A stretch of 64,000 bases of DNA from the NCBI GenBank assembly GCA_023634235.1, contig JAMKCF010000019.1, positions 3,224,001 to 3,288,000 of the forward strand. The letters run 5' to 3'. This document shows positions 13,701 through 22,288 of this stretch, one piece after another. The stretch is from Pisaster brevispinus. Taxonomy: Eukaryota > Echinodermata > Asteroidea > Forcipulatida > Asteriidae. The translations under genes were made by a program, and so were the position numbers. The notes under the pieces are model-generated. The model searched no databases and was not told the DNA's origin. It saw only the letters and a program-made list of their open reading frames with translations. Positions within the stretch are counted from its first letter, which is position 1. Every line of letters begins with the position of its first letter.

Positions 13701-16700
13701 TACCAGCTGTGCCAGACTGGCCTTGATGTATCACAGCATCAATAACTCATAATTATAATGTCAATAAACGAATGATGCTAAAGGGGGAATATATTAAGAA
13801 GTACTTAGATAAAGATAGATGTCAGCATGGGTTTATTTATACTGGGTGCATTGCTTTTCACTTTGTCCATCTCTCTCCCTTCTGTAGGAAACGGTTCAGA
13901 CAGAAAAGATGCAGGTACAAAAAACACAAGGGTTTATTACTATTTGAAAGACAAAATCGCAGATCCCTGTTCTGCCACTTCCCATGTTGTGTTATAAACT
14001 TAGGTGCTATACGGCAGTTACGGGTGAATGGTTTTTGACTGGTACCCCCCGAACAAAATAGGGAGACCGCCATGAGTATGCTAAGGTCAGTAGAGCCCCG
14101 GCACATTGAAAATACGGAGGTCGCAGGTTCAAATCCCACTCAAGTTAATTTGTCTTTGTTCAACCCCAAAATTTGAAAAGATACAAAGGAGAAAAATATA
14201 AAGTCGTGACAGACATCATGCCGTGACAGACATCATGCCGATCCTTAAAACCGCCACTGTGCCAACCATTTCCTATTCAAAAACCGCAGTCATTGGCATA
14301 GATCAAACCGAAGTGAAGTTGGTTCAATGCTGATTTTGAAAGAGTACATTCAGAGGTAAACTTGAAACAATACAAGTACTTTAAACCAATACATCGACTT
14401 TAGTCTGGTGGCTTGACCATTATTTGAGATGGCTGTATAGACACTTCGGACATGAAGCACCTTTTTGTCCACATGCAATACTTATTACCATAATAGCTTT
14501 GCATGTTGTATGGGAACTTCTTCTTGTATGTGCACACTATGTCGGCCATCTTGGATTTGTTAAGATGGCGAGCCATTCCGTCACATATTCAGTCCTAGTG
14601 GAGGAATCTATGGCCCTATTCAGTACCGACTTCGATGAGTATATTTTTTTGTGCAAAAACCAGAAAGAACTCTGGTTCAAATCAGTATCATTTAGTTCTT
14701 TCACCAGTGGTATAGGGGGCATGTACTGGTAATGCCAGGATGGGTATAGGGCAGACAGTACCGTAAGAAAAAACAGTCATTGGAACGTGCGGTTGAATTT
14801 TCTACGGATGTCTATGGATAGCTGATTGTTTGATGTTGATATCTTCCATCTCAAGTTATGTTGAACGGAGTAAACATGGCGACTATTTATAGAGCACCTT
14901 TTGATATTTCAACGGACGGCGGGGCTTAGAAACAGTCCGTTCTCCAACTTGTTATCGTACAACCGCACGATATGGTGTGTGTGTGTATGTTGTAATACGC
15001 TTAGCCTTCGCTGTAGCTGGGCAACATAGTATACCTTTTCTATTTACTTATGATTCGGTGGGATAGATAAACAGTAAATCCGTTCAGGGTCATTCAAACA
15101 ATTTACCAAGGTTGTTGGTAAAACAAAAAAACAAGTACATGTGCTTGACAAATGGGTGTTGTCAGACCGTGCTGACAAAGTGTCTGGATGTTTTGGGATC
15201 TCTCTTGTCCTATTTCGCCCCACCCCCCCCCCCCCCACGAAAACCCTCCAAGGAATTCACGGGATTCCCAGCTCCAATGAAGTCTGGGAGGGGATACTCA
15301 ATGTCACATATCGAGCACCAAATGCCCCCAAAATGTACGGTGCAACTTTTCCGTAGAGATTAATACCCAATTGTGTTTTCTTCCATTGAACTCTGTACAA
15401 ATTGTGCCTGCTGGTTGGGAATGAATGCATTTTGCACAAAGATATTACTATCTTTTGAGGCTATGTTAAGTATCTCATTGATTCTTTTTTTTGTTAGGAT
15501 AAATATTTTCTGCTTTCGGGCTAAGCTATTTTGCCAATTATTGGTATTAAAGGCTGTCCTTGCTCTATGGTTTAAAGGGATACATTTTCTTCAAATCTCT
15601 CAAATGTTCGCTATTTGAAATAGCGTCTTTATACTTTTCAAGAGTTGCTCATGCACAAAAATACCTACAGTGTTTTGTAATGAGTGAGTAGTAATAACAT
15701 AAAATTTAATAAAAAATTGCCTCTTGAGACACAACCAGCAGCGGACTCGAAACTTCACATTGAGTGGCAATAATTTTACCTCATTTACTTTTTAGAGTCA
15801 GTGCATTCAAATGAACGTCACCAACGCTAAAAAAACTCCCGGGTTGGAATTGACCAGACTGCGGGTCCCAGTGGGCCTGATACCCCTTGCCAAGTCAGGC
15901 TAACCCGGAAAGACGTTTTTAAAACGGGGGAATTTCAACTCATATTCGGAGCCGTTTTCACCAATTTTCTGGGCGATTATGTCACAGATTCCGAGTCACG
16001 CAGACCTAGAAAATGTGTCTGTTCCATCGTTACCCGAATCCGGATCAATTTTGAGCCGGACGTGTTTTTTGTTAGAGTGAATAACCTGCGAGTCCTGGAC
16101 TAGTGCAGTGGCTCAAGACATGCTGAAGGTGAACTAAAAATACAAATTGTCAGTAAAAAAGTTCCGAGTACAGCCATGTGTGGAAACTCGTTTAGGAGAA
16201 GCGTTGACTCCGAGACCAAGAACCGGTGTGCAGGTTTCGACGTTTCGAGTAGTATATTCTGCTCGTCCTCTCTTGAGAATTCTACTGTTTAGAACACATT
16301 ACATTCGTTTCAACCCGCCCACAATTTTCCAAAATAATACTGTTTATATTTTGGTACAATATTATTTAGTGTTGTTCAAACCAACCATGGAATTGTTGTG
16401 GCAAAGGTTTAAGCGTATGAACCACCCGTGACGATAAAAACAAATTGGCCAAATTGACCTTTATACTAACTGACCTTTTAAAAATTTACTCTTGCGGAAA
16501 AATGTTTTATAAAGCTGATTTTTGTGTATTCTAAATCATGGAGGTAATTACCTCCATGTCTAAATAGGATGGGTTTTGTCTCGTCCTCTGGGCAGAGCCA
16601 GCTGTTTGCGCACAACACTCGTTCAAATCGATCATCCGTTCTGATAACGCAAATATTCCGAAGTGGTGATTTGGGATCATCTGCTTGTGTTTTGGACCTC

Positions 16701-18286
16701 ATTTGCATATGAGGTGACCTTATTAGCATACTGCATAGATTAAAACAACGCTGTATACATTTTTGGTTGGGGATGACTGATATTACTAACAATCTATGAC
16801 TGTTGGCAGTTAAAGTTTCAGTGATGATCTATTTTTGTTGTAATCGTGACATGGGGGAAACAGTTTATTGTATAGCTGCGGCCATATTGTAAATTTATCG
16901 TCTGGCTCCCAGCATCCAATAACAGTATTGGAAAGTAACACCCATTTTACACGAAAGGGATCAGACTGTCACCTCTCAAACCTCGAATTGACTACACCAA
17001 AAAGCTACAACATTGGCCAGCTAGGTAAAAAGTACAACCGATGGTAGTCTTGATGTATGTCCTTAATGTTATACCATTGGTTCAAAGCAATACGTTTGGT
17101 AACTCCAAAAATGTAGGACTATAGGAACTTACTAGGTATTAGAAGCACTGCAGCTGTTGATAATAACACTTTGAGAAACTAATTCCTTCTAAGGAATGTG
17201 GTTTTAGAGAAAGGATCAAAAAAACAATAAATTCATGTTCGAGTCGCACAAATGGCGTAACCAGAGGGGAGGCTTTAACCCCCCCCTCCCAACTCCGAAT
17301 CCCACTTGCCAGCCCAACCCACCAAATGAGACCAAAGTAACAGAAACTTATAACGATTAACGCAAAACGGTCTTTTATGGGGTGCAGTTTTTAAAAAAAT
17401 GTATTGCTAATTGAACTCTAAAACTGGTTGTAAGCTTATTAGCTGTCTGGAAACATCTTACTTAGGCCTAAGGTATGATTCAGCACAACGTCCTAGGTCT
17501 ATGTCTTGTACTTCATGCAACTCTTGGTAAAATGAAGACCCCCACAAATTATTTCTTTGCACCCTCCCCAAAGTACACGTTTCCGTACGACACGCGGCCC
17601 TTTGTGATTGTCATTCCTTATAAATTTGTTCACGACCTTACAGTTTAGACGCATAGGCCTAAAGTCCGTACTTTTTTGCAACACTTACTTGTACCAGGCC
17701 TGGAATTACACAAAGGCCACGGAGGTGACCGAGGCCATGGCCTCTGTTGCCCCTGGTCTTGACCTTGGCGTCCCTTTCAAAGTTTCCCCAAAACTTTTTT
17801 AAATTTTAAAGAAAGTGCCCTTAGTTTGCAAAATGAAACTGGCCTCTCCTCTCAAGGGTGGAACTCCAGGCCTGTGGTCCGACTCTAAAAGTGATACCCT
17901 TTTGGACTACTCGAAATATTCTTGACTACTTTCCATAATACTTGTAAAATCAAAAAAAACTAACCGACGGTTGTAACCAACGTGACGCTGTAGAAGACAG
18001 CAGAAGCAAAGTTCCACACCGTAAAGGACGACCCATCGGGTTCCATCTTGATTCCTTTACTCCCGGCCATCATGACTTCCTCCACAAATCTGTGAAGTTT
18101 CTCTGGGTCCACGCAAGGGTTCGCGACGAGGAACGTGCCCGTATCGTCCCGGAGCTTTCGCTTGTAGCTTATCTCCACTGGCTGTTCGAAGGCGACGAAA
18201 ACGCCGGCACCCACACACAGGTACGCAACGTAGGCTGCCGTCAGCACCAGAAATCGGAAGTAACTGTTTTCCGTTAGCGCTGACAT
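4288..18286 (-). CDS. KCNK1-like: TWIK-type two-pore-domain potassium channel (4 exons)
   Basis: Joined exons 18286-17965, 11398-11240, 6388-6137 and 4505-4288 total 951 nt and encode 316 residues; human TWIK1 has about 336. K2P channels carry background potassium current across the plasma membrane as dimers. Visible in order: TM1 (about residues 9-33), an extracellular cap with Cys58 where TWIK1 has its inter-subunit disulphide cysteine, pore loop 1 with TVGYG (106-110), TM2, TM3 (about 170-193), pore loop 2 with TIGLGD (215-220), TM4, and a short acidic tail with six consecutive Asp. The GYGH-PLS and STIGLGDYVPG contexts match TWIK members best among K2P groups. Every junction is GT-AG and the split codons join correctly. 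The start is the first Met before TM1. The 5' and 3' UTRs were not delimited. The gene is divergent from TEDC1. Confidence 0.93.
4506..6136 (-). other. K2P intron 3
   Basis: An intron bounded by gttggt and cttctccag on the minus strand. It contains the inverted-repeat element at 4675-4805 and part of a possible second element near 5950-6050, where the motifs ATGCACATGACGTCATTGG and GCCGCCATCTT resemble the 2970 family. No other exon is seen. Confidence 0.7.
4675..4805. mobile_element. Inverted-repeat element with telomere-like interior
   Basis: The left arm (CCCCTTTGTTCCAACACCC) and right arm (GGTTGTCGGAACAAAGGGA) are inverted copies over about 28 bp. The interior includes CCTAACCCTTACCCTTACCC, an irregular telomere-like tract. 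Confidence 0.7.
6137..6388 (-). CDS. KCNK1-like: K2P channel exon 3: TM3 and second pore
   Basis: The acceptor is accttacag. The first split codon gives Gln161, followed by TM3 (about 170-193, including FFLIPAAIF), pore helix 2, the filter TIGLGD at 215-220 and the start of TM4. The donor is cag/gttggt. The exon is 252 nt and leaves phase 1. Reading through the donor reaches a stop within three codons, as expected for intron. Confidence 0.93.
6502..6648. mobile_element. MITE copy (family of 19514-19672)
   Basis: The ends (GGGGCCGATTTCATGG and AAATCGAGCCC) are imperfect inverted repeats. The interior AAGTGTGATGTCACAATAC and CACTATGGCAATACTGA align with the copies near 19.5 and 55.3 kb. Confidence 0.65.
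7508..7897 (+). mobile_element. tRNA-derived SINE copy
   Basis: The tRNA-like head GACCGAGTGGTTAAGAGCAC is followed by a degenerate B box. The body carries GTACAAGAACCCAGAACACTT, CTGGTTCACATAGCAAGCAC and TTCACTTATGAGGCATCC. It ends in a TAA repeat. Copies of the same body lie at 22.5, 23.9, 25.6 and 55.5 kb. Confidence 0.8.
8670..9950 (+). repeat. Diverged direct duplicates flanking a minisatellite
   Basis: About 8670-8800 and 9800-9950 share an A-run, then ACTATTTCTATTTGTATTGTGTG, here seen as CTATTTCTATTTGTATTGTG, and TTGGAGGA in the same order. The minisatellite and about 500 bp of unique sequence lie between them. Confidence 0.6.
8796..9275 (+). repeat. 85 bp minisatellite, about 5.6 copies
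   Basis: The motif CACTGTTAGCAACTCAAGT recurs at 8852, 8937, 9022, 9107 and 9192, exactly 85 bp apart. Inner units are almost identical; the outermost are diverged. Open frames here are by-products of the repeat, since 85 is not a multiple of three. Confidence 0.92.
10723..10762 (+). repeat. TTA microsatellite
   Basis: About 12 TTA units in a row within K2P intron 2. Confidence 0.9.
10788..10935 (+). repeat. Interspersed repeat, inverted copy at 16195-16400
   Basis: CATGGTTGGTTTGAA, then AAACTGTATCATTTGGG and CTAAACAGTAGAATT here match the reverse complement of 16260-16395. Both copies lie in K2P introns. Confidence 0.6.
11240..11398 (-). CDS. KCNK1-like: K2P channel exon 2: rest of filter 1 and TM2
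   Basis: The acceptor is tctcacag on the minus strand. The exon opens with the last two bases of Gly108 and then YGHMTPLSEG, TM2 (IGIPFTFLFLGMM) and the start of the TM2-TM3 linker (LLDWLIKKL). The donor is C/gtaagt. The exon is 159 nt and leaves phase 1. Confidence 0.92.
12190..12450. repeat. Patch of TTTACCC/GGGTAAA motifs
   Basis: At least eight GGGTAAA, TTTACCC or CACCCAA motifs in both orientations within about 260 bp, including GTTTACCCAACTG, GTTTACCCAGAAAC and GTCGGGTAAACCTCACCC. The spacing is irregular, so this is not a simple tandem repeat. Confidence 0.6.
12496..12513 (+). repeat. Poly(G) run of 18
   Basis: The longest uninterrupted G run seen in the window, in K2P intron 1. Confidence 0.95.
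13165..13320 (+). repeat. Interspersed repeat, copy 2 (see 955-1105)
   Basis: It carries the same ordered blocks (TTTGTCCCTG, CCCATAGACTTTGTACA, AGAATTTCC) as the copy near 1 kb. Confidence 0.6.
14067..14185 (+). mobile_element. Possible tRNA-derived SINE fragment
   Basis: A B-box-like GCAGGTTCAAATCCCAC is followed by TTTGTCTTTGTTCAACCCC. A related piece near 57640-57690 has GGTTCAAATCC and TCTTTGTTCATCCCC. It does not fold into a convincing tRNA. Confidence 0.45.
15822..16079. mobile_element. Inverted-repeat element, about 260 bp
   Basis: The left end CTAAAAAAACTCCCGGG with TTGGAATTGACC pairs imperfectly with GGATCAATTTTGAGCCGG and TGTTTTTTGTTAG on the right. Non-coding. Confidence 0.5.
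16195..16400 (-). repeat. Interspersed repeat, inverted copy of 10788-10935
   Basis: AATTCTACTGTTTAG, ATTTTCCAAAATAATACTG and CAAACCAACCATGG are the complement of blocks in the other copy. The open frame across it is not a gene. Confidence 0.6.
16537..16558. repeat. Perfect 22 bp palindrome
   Basis: The half-site CATGGAGGTAA is followed immediately by its exact complement, with no spacer. Function unknown. Confidence 0.9.
17965..18286 (-). CDS. KCNK1-like: K2P channel exon 1: start, TM1, cap, first pore helix
   Basis: Encodes residues 1-107 plus the first base of Gly108. It ends inside the first selectivity filter at TTV-G, with donor G/gttagt on the minus strand. Splitting the filter glycine codon of pore 1 is a conserved intron position in many K2P genes, which supports this boundary. 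Confidence 0.93.
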
Positions 18287-18889
18287 GTTTTCTCCCGGTG
18301 TATGTAATCCAGCATAAATTTAACGAGCTTCAAAATAACAAATGTTACCGTGTAATTGTATAGATTACAACCGCGACCGAACTCCCGTGGAATTCGAGTT
18401 TCCTCATCATTCTAACTCCAAATAACCGAACTGCGTAGCCAATTCAGAAAGTTTCCTTATGCGGACACAATCAACCCGTTGCATGTTGGCTGTTGAACAA
18501 AAACCCATCACACCTTGAGTTTGTATGCAAAGGCTGCCTCGCCGACGGCTGACCGAGCACAACCTTGTGCGCACTGTAAAGGGTGGGACACACAGATGCT
18601 GGTACTTTAGTCTTGTGTGCACAACCTTTCCGACGGCAAACAGATGGTCCCGAACTCTAACGGCTGTAGGTGATTTATTAAGAACTCTTATGATCATATG
18701 ATGTAGCGTAACACTTCCGATGCTGGGTCGCACTGGTGGAACGAGTTACCGCCCACTTTTTTATATCCGAGTTTTCCGTCACTTTTAGGAGTGTGACTGT
18801 ATAGGCTACTTACCAATATGCTGTACCATGACGTAATTGGATACGCACGATTGCCAGGTGAACACGAAAATGACATAACATGGAATGAG

Positions 18890-19160
18890 GTTTTATGGAA
18901 CCAGAAACACACTAACAAGACCAATTCACTGAATAATAATAATTATGGAATTCAATATCAAATTTTTGTATTTTCTTTGTGGAGTTCAAGACTACGTATC
19001 GCAACCCACAATCACAAACAAACCTAGAAGGTTTTATACACCAGAAACACTCGAACACTGAAGACCAATTCACCAAATAATAATAAATATATGGAATTCA
19101 ATATCAAATTATTTTGTTGTCTTTCTCTGTGGCGATCCCGACGTATCGCAACACAATTTA
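18890..19160 (+). repeat. Direct duplication of about 142 bp
   Basis: GACCAATTCACTGAATAATA with TATGGAATTCAATATCAAATT near 18.92 kb recurs, slightly altered, near 19.06 kb. Both copies are followed by a TTTCT/GTGG stretch and then CGTATCGCAAC. Confidence 0.75.
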
Positions 19161-19513
19161 CAACTCAATCTCACCATGCCTTTATTTTTCAATATTCTGC
19201 TATTTTTAGGCCCAAATTCTGTCAGATTGTCATAGGTAAAATAATACAGTTCTTCCATTAAAAAAAAAGTAAACTTTGCCTTTCGTAAACAGAAAAAGGC
19301 ATTGATTTCACCCGGAAAACATTGTGGTTATTGTGCCAAATCGATAAAGGATCCTGAATGAAAACATCCCATCCGTGGTCTCAAATCACTCGCATGATGA
19401 GCCAGTAATTCAAGTGACTACTCCATTTATCATTGGTATTGTAAATGAATTCCGCCTAGTATCACTTTGGCCTAGGGTGTTCAGTTAGTCCAACCGGCTA
19501 GTATGCCTAGCTC

Positions 19514-19672
19514 CAGGGGGTCGATTTCACAAAGCACTAAGATTGATCGTAAGATAAGTTATCAGTAGCCTATTTACCATAGTGATTTGCATTGTGACAT
19601 CACACTTTGCTTAGCAATTAAGATTGATTTGAAGTTAAGATCAATCTTAGCTCTTTGTGAAATCGGCCCCCA
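19514..19672. mobile_element. MITE, about 160 bp
   Basis: The arms GATTTCACAAAGCACTAAG and CTTAGCTCTTTGTGAAATC are inverted repeats about 33 bp long ending in GGGGG/CCCCC. Related copies lie at 6502-6648 and 55232-55390. Confidence 0.8.
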
Positions 19673-20185
19673 GAGCTGTTATTTGTAAGAACATCTCGTT
19701 TTATTTTGTCTGGTTTCCCGTTCAATAAAGGAAATCCCATTAATTTTAGAAATGGACGGAATTTCAAGCACCATCGTTCCCCCCCCCTTTTTAAACTCGT
19801 ATGGCCCCCAAATATTAATATGACTTCTGTTTCAACAATACGGCTTATAACACAAAGGAGAGGGCCCGCCCCCTTTTGCCAGTCAGCGCCTAAAATAACA
19901 CTGACGACAGAGGGCGCTCGTCAGGAGCAAGGACATGCTAATGACAACAAGGCGACACTTTTGAAACAGTGACAGGATTTTTGGAGACAAACTTCAGATA
20001 CGTCCGTAAGTGTTACTTCACGATCTGTGTTTTTTTTTTTTAATTGACATAGTTACTGAAAATGATAACATTGTGCTGCAAACAAAACCGTTTATGAACT
20101 TGTATATCCCCGACAAGTCAATGTGTAAGTCCGTATAGTCTACGGCTTGTCTTCCCGGTTTTCCGAATGTTATTGGTAGTGGATA

Positions 20186-20279
20186 CTCCTAAAAGTCCTA
20201 GAACTATTCGGTTCGCTCCGCTATCGTCTCGTCTCGGTCGGGGAGACGATAGCGGAACAAACCGAATAGTTCTAGGAGT
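20186..20279. repeat. Long hairpin 1
   Basis: The arms 20197-20230 and 20243-20276 are inverted copies with two mismatches (core CCTAGAACTATTCGGTT and CCGCTATCGTCTC), separated by 12 bases. The left arm carries an extra partial copy, ACTCCTAAAAGT. Confidence 0.9.
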
Positions 20280-20292
20280 AGGGGGGGGTGGA

Positions 20293-20354
20293 GTCTGTAG
20301 ACCCAGTTTTACTGGGTAGACTGGTCCTTTGTCTTTATCCGCAAGGATAAAGAC
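20293..20354. repeat. Hairpins 2a and 2b
   Basis: ACCCAG/CTGGGT (20301-20317) flanked by GTCT/AGAC, then a perfect 10 bp stem GTCTTTATCC with loop GCAA and its complement (20331-20354). Confidence 0.85.
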
Positions 20355-20463
20355 AACCACTGGTTTTACAGGCCCAATGATTTCATTGGATAAACGTGCT
20401 GTGACAAAACTTTAAAAAGCTCTCCGTATCTGCGTTATGATTGGTCTGCTGCAAGTCTAGTTT

Positions 20464-20553
20464 CGATGATCGTAACCCTCCATCCTCCATCCTCCATCCT
20501 CCATCCTCCCGACGGTCGCAGACCGTCGGGAGGATGGAGGGTTACGATCATCG
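20464..20553. repeat. Long hairpin 3 with expanded CCATCCT repeat
   Basis: The left arm begins CGATGATCGTAACCCT and the right arm ends in its exact complement; the tip is GACGGTC-GCA-GACCGTC. The left arm has four copies of CCATCCT and the right arm has one. Confidence 0.9.
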
Positions 20554-21683
20554 CAACTACTCCAAGTCCAAAGTGACGTGTTTGTCAGCTACACTATATT
20601 AGCAGGAACTTTTCCATCATCTGCCGCTGCCCGCGTGTACATAATGTTTGTATGTGTTGTTGTTTAATTCACAACAATGTAATCTGTGTACATGCGTGTG
20701 TAGACTGCGAATCTCGGCCGTGTGAATGGATGCCAGTTGTTCACTTCAAGGCTGGTATCTGGTGTATTCTGGTGGTCTTACTCTTAGGACTATAGGCTAA
20801 AGTTGACCCAAATGAAGATTGGCGATCGCTGGTTAATAATAGACTTATCACTAATTGCGCTCTCCTAATCAATGTGACCAATTTCAGTGTAGTGACTGGG
20901 CAGCAAACATCAACAAACAAGGCGTCCTCCATAGGAAAGTGCCGTTGTTAAGCACATGATTATTGTTGCAGTTGTTTTTTCATTGAGGCTTCTCTTTCTC
21001 GGAATGTATGAAGAATTTTCTAGAGTTTGTACCAGAGAGCTTATCGGAGTGGCTGAATAAAGCTAGGGTCAAGGACAGTTCCATCAAGTCTTGGCAATTC
21101 TACTATGTTCACACTGTCCGGTGCTCACCCGAACAACCGCAGTCACACACTTTTCAACACAAGAATGTCAACATTTCGAAGCTGAAATCATTCGAAAGAA
21201 AAGGCTTTCCAAAACTGTGTGATTCCTGTCTCTGTTTGAAATTCCTCAAGACTAAATGCTCACATTTTTCAACATTTGTTACAGTAAATTTACATTACAA
21301 GTGAAAGAACGGGTGGCTACATCTACATGTACATCGTCGTCCGAAGCATCGGTAGTGCATCTCAAAATAAACCTCTTTTAGTAGAATACTGGTCATTTAT
21401 GAAACAGTTCCGTGATTTAAATTAATGTCACAACATACAACTTTAATAAAAAGGTTTAGTAACTGGTTATTATTTACCGAAAATAATGCCCTCTGTCGCA
21501 GCGTAGTCTTTGCACGTATTTGCCATCAGCTGAGATGATGTAGTACCCACTATAAGTAAACATTGGTCGCGCTATCGGTCTTATTGCTTATCATGATTGT
21601 ATTCTTGTTGTTGTAAAAGTAACGCTTTATTTTGCTTCTGAGATTTAGATTTTGTATGCAAGGTTCTAGGCCAAGTCCCAAGT

Positions 21684-21789
21684 GGCGGCTACAGCCACGG
21701 CTACAACTGGAATTTTGCGTCATGTGTTGAAGTATAGTATGTCCTTAGCAACATCCTTAGCAACAGTCGTAGCCGTAGCTGTAGCCGCC
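21684..21789. mobile_element. Inverted-repeat element, 106 bp
   Basis: GGCGGCTACAGCCACGGCTA on the left pairs with TAGCCGTAGCTGTAGCCGCC on the right, about 26 bp with two mismatches. It contains TCCTTAGCAACA repeated. Confidence 0.8.
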
Positions 21790-22150
21790 AATGCAGACAT
21801 GGCGTTACTTTCATTCACATTCCATAACGTAATGGTACGGTCACACTTTGCACATTATGCTAGTTCAGTCTAGCGCCCTCCTGTGACCACTTGATGTGTC
21901 ACTTCATTGCAATTTTATGGACCTCCATTGTTGTAAGTGTTTATCTTTGCCCTGTGAGTTATAATAAAAGCTGTGGTTTTTTCTTGAAACAAGTTTTTTT
22001 GTTGTTGATCTGTTGCCAACTGTTTCAGGAATATTTAGGGCCTGATGCACAGGGAATTTTTAAGGCACTTTTGATGGGCGTACTTTGCTTGAAAACCGCA
22101 TAATAAATACATGTTTTGTTTTGGCCCTACTGTAGAGGGCAGTCTGTGAA

Positions 22151-22288
22151 ATGATGGCATCCTCAAGATCATCAGCCGGACGACCGAGAGAAGCCATTGG
22201 GTCTCTGTGTCAACTCCTGAATCTCAACGGCATCCCAGGACTCACCCCGGAGATCTTCAGACAGGCAAAGTTCAACAAAGCAGAAGCT
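22151..22288 (+). CDS. TEDC1: TEDC1 exon 1
   Basis: Codons 1-46, starting MMASSRSSAG and ending FRQAKFNKAEA. The donor is gct/gtaagt. TPEIFRQAKF is the N-terminal conserved block of the family. Upstream is a spacer with no sign of another coding exon. Confidence 0.85.

Larger units (their letters stand above)
11399..17964 (-). other. K2P intron 1
   Basis: A 6.6 kb intron that interrupts the first selectivity filter codon. It holds a TTTACCC-rich patch (12190-12450), poly(G)/poly(C) runs (12496-12513, 13024-13036, 13098-13112), a possible SINE fragment (14067-14185), an inverted-repeat element (15822-16079) and a perfect palindrome (16537-16558). No extra exon is supported. Confidence 0.7.
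18287..22150. other. Spacer between divergent K2P and TEDC1 genes
   Basis: It must contain both promoters and the 5' UTRs, which I cannot place. It holds a duplicated block (18890-19160), a MITE (19514-19672), the hairpin cluster (20186-20553) and an inverted-repeat element (21684-21789). No further coding exon is convincing. Confidence 0.65.
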
